In this document: piece after piece, positions 55,751-64,000 of the stretch
How positions within the stretch are numbered: the first letter of the stretch is position 1
How the letters are laid out: each line of letters opens with the position of its first letter
Assembly (NCBI RefSeq): GCF_001638985.1
Contig: NW_017265135.1
Location: 2,285,223 to 2,349,222, forward strand
From: Phycomyces blakesleeanus NRRL 1555(-)
Taxonomy: Eukaryota; Mucoromycota; Mucoromycetes; Mucorales; Phycomycetaceae
Reading direction: 5' to 3'
DNA: 64,000 nucleotides
Made by a program: the position numbers and the translations under genes
The notes under the pieces: model-generated
What the model saw: only the letters and a program-made list of their open reading frames with translations
Told to the model about the DNA's origin: nothing
The model's database searches: none

Positions 55751-57634
55751 ATGTCATTCCAAGCGGGTTCAATTTTTAATCAAAAATCTCGTCCTTCAAT
55801 CCAATCATCTAGGGAATATGAATCTTATACACAATCCCCTATAGAAGATCCAGGGTTAAGTAATCGACACAGCATCACAGAATCCCTGAAGCATCCTGCT
55901 AGCATTATAGATGCAGCCCGAGAAAGTGAATGGATGTGTGATGAAGACATTAAGACCGATGTATTATACCCTCAATACAATTCAAGCAATCAAAAACCTG
56001 ATCTCACCGCATTTGATGCTATGGTCAAAGAACAAGCCCGCAAGTTGTCTTGTGGTACCTTAAGATTGACAAGAACATTAAGCAAACAGAATCAGTTGTA
56101 TGGAGACTTTGCAAAAGTAATTATACTTCAACCTACCTTACGTCTTTTGTTACTCACCGGTATTACTTGAAAGAACAACAATCTCAATGTTGATCCAGAT
56201 GCATTTCGGTTTGAGATGTACTCTACCAAGGCTATTCCACAGCCCACTCAAAGGATTCAGTGTTTGCTTACCGAAGAAGGGCGTAGTTTACTCGATTATA
56301 CATTAAAATCTACTGGATGGTGGTTTGATGCTTTGAGCCCAACAGATGAAGAAATGAGAGTTTTGAGCAAGGTAAAATATATACACCATATGAACAAAGA
56401 GTTTTTATCGGGATCAAGTAACGACAAAAAAAAAACTTAATTGAGCCCGAGAATTAGACGCTTCACATTCACCCTTTAACGACTGAAGATATTCAAGCAG
56501 AAGAGCCGCGTGAAAAGGTCGAATTGTTTCCAAATTATACATTTGTTTGCTTCCGGAGCTTTGATATCGACCCTTATTCAGAACTCATCCGTCCTTACAA
56601 CTTTTATATCCTGATCTTCAAAGAAGGTCTTTTGACAGTAATATTTAAAACTAAATGCATGATTTGGGTATAAAAACTCATTATGACCGTTTTAGTTCCA
56701 TTATAAGACATCACCACATCCAGAGAAGGTCCGTCAACGTATTGATAATCTCAAGGAGCATATGCTGATTACACCCGATTGGAATAGCTATGCCTTGATC
56801 GATGCCATTACTGACAGTTTCGCACCCACAATCAATCAAGTTGAAGTAGAAGCTATATCTATTGATGAGTTATCACTTGTACTTCGTCGATCTGAACAAT
56901 CAGATATGCTTAAAAGAATCAGTCGATGTCGCCGTCGATCAACCCAACTTTCACGCTTACTTAGCTCAAAGCTTGATGTTCTTAAAAGTCTGATGAAGAG
57001 ATATGAAGACAAGTCACGCGATAACCTGTTTTTCCAGTCAAACATGCTTACTAGTGATCAAGAACCCTCTAATCCTGCAAATGATATTGCGGAGAAAAGG
57101 TCTTTTACTGAAGTTCTTTTGTACTTGGGTGATATTCAAGGTTGAAATCAAGACAAGTCAAAATTTGGATATTATCTTGGACTAATCAAACAACCCAACA
57201 ACATTTTATTAATATGTAGATCATATTGTTACAATGGCGCAAAATGTCAATCATTATGACAGAAGTCTGTATAGAGCTCACACAAACTATCTGGCTCAAG
57301 TCAACCTTGAGCTCACAGAAACCTATGCAAAGACAAACGGTGTCATGAACCGACTTACATTCCTAGCAACTGTATTCGTACCTCTCACACTTGTTGGTGG
57401 TCTATGGGGAATGAATGTCAAGGTATAAAACCAAAAATTCGTGGTTTGTTAACTTTGGTGTTTCAGTATTTTTAAAGTACAAAGCAAAATACTTATTGAT
57501 ATATGTCTTTTTTCTTGATCAAGGTACCTGGTGGAGACCATGTTGACCTCAACTATTTCTATTGGATCCTTGGTGGAATGGCTCTTTACTGTGTATTCTC
57601 GATGTATTTGGGAAAACAGGCACATATACTTTAA
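55751..57634 (+). CDS. ALR1: CorA-family Mg2+ transporter, ALR/MNR2 type
   Basis: Six exons (55751-56116, 56174-56371, 56458-56637, 56696-57140, 57220-57422, 57524-57634) encode 500 residues. The defining CorA signature GMN (residues 460-462) ends the first of two C-terminal membrane segments (LTFLATVFVPLTLVGGLW, then YFYWILGGMALYCVFSMYLG). Upstream are family blocks WWFDALSPTDEEM, IHPLTTEDI, EKVELFPNYTFV and the long helical stalk LLSSKLDVLKSLMKRYEDKS. The set fits fungal Alr1/Alr2 (plasma membrane) or Mnr2 (vacuole). At 500 residues it is shorter than yeast Alr1 (859) because the N-terminal extension is brief, which points slightly towards a minimal form. The loop after GMN (VPGGDHVDLNYFYW) has the acidic residues that select cations. 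The donor after exon 4 (GTTGAA) is weak. Confidence 0.92.
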
Positions 57635-58049
57635 CAAGGTCTAATAGATTTTTTTCCTCAGAAGCTATTATTTAAACCGAAAAGAAGCTGCTTTTTATAA
57701 ATAAGTATATTAGAAATAGTGTAGAAAATTTGAACGATTTATAGAACAATTCAAAAACAAGACCTTTATGATATGCGTGTTTCTACTTTATTTATTTTTC
57801 AACGTATAATGTATAACAACTAGATACGACCTAAATTTATAGCATACCTAGTAATTCACCTTCTAGAAATTCACCTGTTCTTGCTTTTAAATATATATAT
57901 ATATATAATAGAATAAGATTATGGTCCAATGTACAAACTCAACCATTAGATACACCAATATCATAGAGGATTAAGATTTATGTGTTTTGGAAAAGAAAAA
58001 AGAGCACTGTATTTACAAATATATTGTGTAATAGTTTGGATAAATGAAT
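57635..58049. other. Convergent 3' flanks
   Basis: AT-rich stretch with a TA tract near 57890-57906 between the ALR gene and the large minus-strand gene. No gene is seen. Confidence 0.6.
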
Positions 58050-61000
58050 CTACTGTAGAGGGGATCCTGTTATATGAGCAGAGAGAGGAAGTTGCTTATT
58101 CATACTTTCGGCTGTTTCTGAACGAAGCTGAAGCATCAGTTGCCACTCTGACACCATCTTTTTTACTGCTTCATGGTAGCTCCAAGGACGCAACTGGGTG
58201 TCAGGTCGGTCTGTCATCCATGGTAATGCGGGCTTATAGCCCATAAATACTTGTACAGCCACAAGAGCTGTAAGACTTTCTGCATGGATGGCATGAAGTA
58301 GTGTAGATGTTGAATGATATTCGGAGGACTGAGCAAGGATAGATGGTCTACCAGGACTTCCTGGGCTACTTCTTGGGGTAGTTGAGGAGCGCGGAGACAA
58401 CCCGGGATGAGCATGTGTATCCTGTTCTGTATCAGACCAGTCATAGGAAGCACGAGCAGAAAATGAAGGTGAGTTAAGTGATGATATTGGGCGAGACATC
58501 CCAGGTATATGAAGTCCTAAGCCGCATGTCGAAGTATCGGGGGAGAGATTAACTGGAGATGTGTCATGTTCAATATGAACTGATGGGGTATTGATGTTTA
58601 CAGTTGGTATAGGATCTTTTTCTTTTGGGGAAAGCCCTCCACTCCAACTCTTCCACCTTGATCTCCGTCCAGAAGAATCAGTGGTCATGCCAGAGTTTGT
58701 GGTTCTAGGGGTGACAGGGCCATGTATTGTCGATCGATTATGAGAGCTTCCGACATCTCGAAGTCTTTCATGAATAAAATCCCTTAGAAATAGGATCAAT
58801 GGACTCTTGTAGCAAACAACAAACTCCAAGAAACGCCAGATAGCAAAATCATACACAACCGACATTGAGACCGGGCCAGACTGAAGAGATATCCGGAAAT
58901 CAGGAGACCCTGGCATAACTGACCAGTAATTTGGAGACGTCCCTGGGGATTGTACCTGACTAGGTGTTGAGCGACCTGATCCTGATTTCGGACGAAGGGT
59001 TTTTAGAGCTTGTCCAAAAGCAAGAGCCTCTTTAAGGAAGTAAGCCACTTGAACCCAAGCTCCCTTAATACCATCAAACGATTTTGCGCCACGTATTAAA
59101 ATAATTTTAAGGGCCACAAAGCTAAGAGAAAATAATAAAGCTACAGAAGATATAGAATGCAACGTCTCCTTCGTTTCTGGGGTTTCTGCCGCGTCTGCCG
59201 TATCTTGGGCACCTGGATGACCAATTCCAGATGTCAGAGAAGTTAACGAAAACCCAGAAGTTTTTGCTTTTAATAATGACGCTTGACTACATGACTTTGT
59301 GGTGTAGGCCAAAAGACGCATCCAGTTGGCTGACGGGTTAGGTCGATATCTTCCAATTTCAGATGCAATATTGCCATCCCAGCGAAGATCGTATTGAAGG
59401 CAGATTGGGATTAAGATCTTTCCAATAAGTACTGCTGATGGTGGGAGCTGTTCGATTTCATACAATACATCCTGAGTTGTAGTCTCAAGAATGGCAATTA
59501 TGAGTCGAACAAGTGAATTGCAGAATCGTGTGTGTCCAATATCATCCTTTTCCCACTCGGAGCGCATAGCTACTGTAATTCCGAAAGGTACAAATCGTTC
59601 CTTAATTACACCTGCGATGTCCATCATATTAACGGGTTGTCCTTGCCCGCGCTCTAAAACGATCGCTAGCCCCTCATACAGGTCAGCGGCATCCGTGTTC
59701 TTCCATTGGGTACGATATTGTGCATGAATCTGAATTAAGATCTTTTTGAATGGCTTTGTGTAATTTTTTGTAAGATCATTGGCGTTAAGTGCATTGAGTG
59801 CATCGACCAAATAGTCTCTGATCCAGTCTGTAGAACAAGTTGAATCTCGAATTGTTCCATAATCTCTCATGACAATCTTAATGACAGTAGCCATCTTTTC
59901 GTGGTTCATTTCTGATAGTTTCCCGCCATTTTTCAAGTATTCGCGTACAAGAAGTACAAACTCTTTCTTTATAGTCAGACGATCGTTTTGTTGCCATTGC
60001 TTTCCGTACGCATGTTGAGCGGATTCTGATCGACTTGGACCTTGGCCTTTATTTTGTTCTTCTGCAAAAGGCACTTTTGACGTTCCACCGCCTGACTGAG
60101 AAGTGTTTGTAGTGCCTAGACCTGCCAGTGGCTTTGCATTCTTGCTGAACTTTACAAAGACTTCAACTAGAGCTGAAACACCTTCTGCCACAAGTTCTTT
60201 CAAATTGGTGAGCCTCCAGAATCTTGGCAATAGATGTCTAAACATTTTCACAAATTGTTCTGCTCTTAGTGATCCTGGATCATAAGCAATAACTGTTAAG
60301 AATAGTCTGATAAAGTTGTCTAGTTTGAACTTTCTCTCTGAAAAATCATTATCAATTAACGGGAGGATCGGAGCAGTAACACTTCTACCCAAAGGTTTAA
60401 GAATAGTTGTCGACAGAGGTATTGCCATTGGGTTGCTGACAGAGTCGATCCGTTCCTGAATAGAGCGTTCGTGATCGTCTAATTCAACCTGTAACTGCAA
60501 TCCGAGAACGTCTGAAGTTGCTCCTAAGCGAGGTGGGTTGTGCATAGCTTGCATAAGTGTAAATAAATTGTCTGTCATCCAAGATCCAAGGCTTGCAGAC
60601 TTGATGTAAGCCTTGAGAATCAAAGGTACAAGTGCCCCCAGCATTTGGAATACAAAAGCCTCTTCGTGTACTGCGTAAAATCTGCACCAGGCAAATGTAA
60701 TTGCAGACCGAATATGAGGAAATCGTTCTACGTCGCAAAATACTTTAAAAAGCGATGGTGTAAATGTCGTATAGCCACGATTCGAGACAAAAAGACGCTT
60801 GAATCGAGTAACAACACGAGTATAGAGAACAAGTGTCTGCCCAATAATTCCAAAATCGTTTTTGTGCTCTAAGATAATTACATTTACACCCTTCAGAATT
60901 CGTTCAAGTTCCATACGGTCGTTGTAGTTCTTATTCAAACCGTTAAGCAGTACATCAATGAAACGAAGCCAGACTCTTGCGCGTAAAGCCGAAAGAGTGG

Positions 61001-64000
61001 ATATATCATCATGTTGCTGAGAAGAACGTCTATCTGGCTCTATCTCGTGTGATTGGTGTATAGCATTTTCCACGCTTTCAAATACGACATCAGTATCAAG
61101 TCGTTTGCGTAGCTTGGCATCAGGAAAGTACATGTCTTCTGTTTCAACTCCAGCCCAGCTTATATCAACTTCGGATAACGTAATAGGCTCATAGTCTTGA
61201 AGGGTCTTTTTTACAGCATAAACTTCTCTTGGATAGCGAGTCAGAAAATTAGTCAAAAATTGAATATGGCTGATTCGTAGCATAGCCACAGAGAACACAT
61301 CCCAGGGAATATCAAGAACAGAGAACGGAGACTTCATGTCAGTTAAACCGCGCGGAAACATAGCAACTGGCTGTTCTGTAGTGAACCAGAATCGACCCGT
61401 ACTGGCTAAGAGGTGCTCAATTTTATTCTTGCGGAGATCGCGAGTAGACAGACCGTTCGTTGACAAGGTTAACTCAGCCAGAATGGGATGAATTAAAGCC
61501 ATTAAAACAAGCCCATCTTTCTTATTTTCGCGAGTGAGCCATTTAAGCATACCCGATAAATAGTTGAACAGTATGTACGCAAACCCAGGAGGTAGCTTCG
61601 CTTGTATACTGACCAGGTAGCGCAATCGTGATAGGATATCATGATGGCGATCAGCCTTATATTTTCCAAGATCGCTTAGGAAAGCTCGCAAGAAAAGTGA
61701 AGGGTCATCACGTGTAAGTGTTTCCAATAGTTCTCGCAAGGAACTAGCCACACCACTATCCTCATCTTTTAGAAGGTCGACCATACTCAAGAAAGATACT
61801 GTAAAGGCATGGACAGTAGACGCACGTTTTCTACGTGTAATCATCTGACTGATATTCACTTGTTTTGTGTCGCTCTTGTGTACTCTTCCGCCTTCTACAG
61901 ACTCGTTCATTCTTTCGTCCTCTTCTTCTAAAAAGAGGGAGGGAAGAAGAGCCAGAGGAGTCAAAACCTTCTTTAAAGCTTCATGCTCTTCACCTTGGTC
62001 ATCGTCATCCCACCCCAGTTCCTGAATCTGTCTCTTTAATTCAATGGGGAAATTACTCGCATTTTTAAGTTTTGACATCCAACGCGGTTCATCCATGGTA
62101 TATTGGTTACTTCCGAGATCGGTTGGAACAAACGGTGTTGAGAATGCACCGCCATCTCCTCGAAATGGGCGACGGCGGGAAGAGATTGGAATATATTCTT
62201 GAGCAAGAACATTAAAGCGATACGCATTGATAGCAGCATGCTTTCGGATAGCAGAAATTCTACAAGTAGGGTTTGTGCTAGATAAAATTTATGTAAGCGT
62301 AACACGCTTTTAAAATAATAATTATAGAAATTGTTTTTACCTGTAGAAGTCGCGAGTAGTTACTTCTATAACAGTTTTTGGTACTTTTTCTCCACATTGC
62401 ATAAGCAAAAATGCGGCTGGTATAAATACTTGTGGATTACGATCATCGGTGAATCTCTCCCACAATGGAGTGACTAGGCGAGAAAATTCTTGAGTAGACA
62501 ATGTTGTAAAAACGGCGACAAGTAAGGAAAAAACCGAGCCAAATGGATCCTGGTTGATCTTTGGTAATCTTTCCAGTCGTCGCTTAGCTAAAGTTGTAGC
62601 AGGTCCATCTTGTAGAGATTCATTGTAGGAAATTCGAAGAGGGGGGTGGGTACTAAGAGATATTTCAGTCTCTAAATTTATAGAATACTCTGTTATGATG
62701 CTTTTGAGTCGTCTATTTCGTTGGATTAACGGATTTGGTTGCTCATCACTTGTTCCATAGTCATTGCTAACAGTGCTATGACCTGATTCAGCTGATTCAG
62801 ATCTAGGTGGTACTCTTGAAACTGGTCTATCATTGTAAGAACCCGTGCTTGCAGCTTCTTTAGCTAACTCGTCAACTGTAAGGGCATGTACAATTCTGAT
62901 CTTCTCAAACATAAGTGTAACGTCGTCAAGAAAAGTGTTGTGGAGCATTACTGAAGTACGTGGCATTCTTGGTCCGTTTTCTCCATCACTGCTCGCTGCT
63001 TCCCATGGTGAAGTCATTTTCTCTGAATCGAGATAAAGTTCTGCAGTGGCTACTGGTTGTGTGGCCCACTCTATAGACCGTGTCAGCCATCCTGGACGAT
63101 GAGTAGTATTACAGAAAAATCGTATATCAAGAAATATGTTGCAAATGATTACTCGGAGTGGGATTGGTATCAAAACAAGCTTTTCTTTAGCTGTCATAAA
63201 AACAGATATACGCCTTTCCAAATCAATCAGGAACTTCTTCGCAATCTCGTCTTCTTCCATGTTCCGGTCTCTATCCCTTTGCTTGTCCCTCAATTCTTTG
63301 ATAGCCTCTGAAAATTCAGCTGCAACAACGCATTGTCCAAGAGTTGTACTTCCCCATTTTGTATCTGATGCGTTATCCGAATTCCCTGCTGATAATAATT
63401 GAGTAGGATTATACTCGCGCTCTGAACGCCTTGTTCTTTTATTTCCAACATCGCTCAGGAGGAGTACATTGATCATTTCGGCATCCTGCATCCAGTATTG
63501 AACTCCTGAAAGGTATCGTCGTAGACAGGACATGAGGGTTAATAAGCTAACAACCTTTTCTTGATCATTAGAAGCTACACACGACACAACAGGTTTATAA
63601 AATATCGGTCTATACGATTTTGCTATTTTTGACAGAAGATCGCTCAAGGAGGGGATGTTTTCTGGGTATGTTGAAGTGATTGTGGTAAAGATAGTTGGTA
63701 TAGTTCGTTTGACAATTTCATTGCTGATGTTATGGTCAACGTTGAAAGCCAGGTTGTGATATACTCTTACAGAACGCTCACTTAATGAGTCTTCTAGCAT
63801 AGCTTCAGTACCAAAGACGATGGATTCGCTGTAACCTCCATGCCAAAATTCTTCAAAATACGTCTTGATGTCGCTTAGAATATTCTGCGGTATATTAATT
63901 TCGTGGGGTGTGTCGACTGGAAGACCTGAGTTGTGTTCATCAGTTGGATAGGAAAATCCATGATCGTATGTTGAGCTTTGTACAGAGGGTTGAGGGCTAT
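58050..64000 (-). CDS. Very large protein, possibly UNC80-related, 5' end missing
   Basis: Two minus-strand exons in the window (64000-62341 and 62259-58050) encode 1955 residues, and the frame is still open at the right edge, so the N-terminus lies outside. The junction reads TRDFYR then ISAIRKHAAINAYRFNVLAQEYIP. The protein is mostly helical in appearance, with HEAT-like segments (for example DVFSVAMLRISHIQFL and LGKYKADRHHDILSRLRYLV), Ser-rich linkers, one SIHGPVTPRTTNSGM segment and a long disordered C-terminal part before HAIHAESLTALVAVQVFMGY. Size and style resemble fungal proteins annotated as UNC80-like; UNC80 is a scaffold of the NALCN channel complex in animals. I base this on general resemblance, not a specific motif. 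Other giant helical-repeat scaffolds are possible. Confidence 0.7.

Noticed and set aside
1..64000. tRNA genes
   Set aside because: I looked for GTTCGA/GTTCAA T-loops with cloverleaf context in intergenic DNA and found none convincing; a covariance search would settle it.

Overview
The window looks like nuclear DNA of an early-diverging filamentous fungus, most likely Mucoromycota and probably Mucorales. Intergenic DNA is very AT-rich and full of microsatellites and poly-T/poly-A runs. Almost every gene is cut by short introns of about 55-300 nt with GTAAGT-like donors and TTTAG-like acceptors. The gene set is fungal: SVF1, UGO1, TRM5, a LysM secreted protein, a Zn2Cys6 factor, an ENA-type ATPase and an ALR-type CorA transporter. 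I saw no bacterial operon, prophage, CRISPR array, rRNA or recognisable tRNA. I rebuilt 23 protein genes by joining exons by hand, using frame continuity and family motifs.

Layout, 1-25 kb: a SWIRM-domain gene (+); SVF1 ceramide-transfer homologue (+); TMA46/ZC3H15 (+) converging with a PTPMT1-like mitochondrial phosphatase (-); an HP1/Swi6-like chromodomain protein with an extraordinary acidic linker (+), followed after only 107 bp by a short-chain dehydrogenase (+); a LysM secreted protein (+); threonine dehydratase ILV1 (-); and an unrecognised 427-residue protein (-).

Layout, 27-45 kb: a CofD/UPF0052 protein (+); a 1.4-kb element bounded by 48-bp terminal inverted repeats and carrying cysteine-rich coding remnants; a 98-residue zinc-ribbon protein (+) converging on glutaminyl-tRNA synthetase (-); CDP-diacylglycerol synthase (+), whose frame requires a GC-AG intron; an ENA-type P-type ATPase (+) converging on UGO1 (-); and a Zn2Cys6 regulator (-).

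Layout, 46-64 kb: a TPMT-family methyltransferase (+) converging on TRM5 (-, 11 exons); a proline-rich coiled-coil protein (-); a FYVE protein (+); a STE20/OSR1-like kinase (+); an ALR/MNR2 magnesium transporter (+); and a very large protein (-), possibly UNC80-related, that runs off the right edge.

The genes do not form a pathway cluster. Themes recur: lipid handling (SVF1, PTPMT1, CDS1, FYVE), mitochondria (PTPMT1, UGO1, ILV1), translation (TMA46, GLN4, TRM5), cation transport (ENA, ALR and possibly the UNC80-like protein) and chromatin (HP1-like, SWIRM). The items most worth following are the inverted-repeat element with its cysteine-rich remnants, the HP1-like protein with 12-nt acidic coding repeats, and the large UNC80-like protein.
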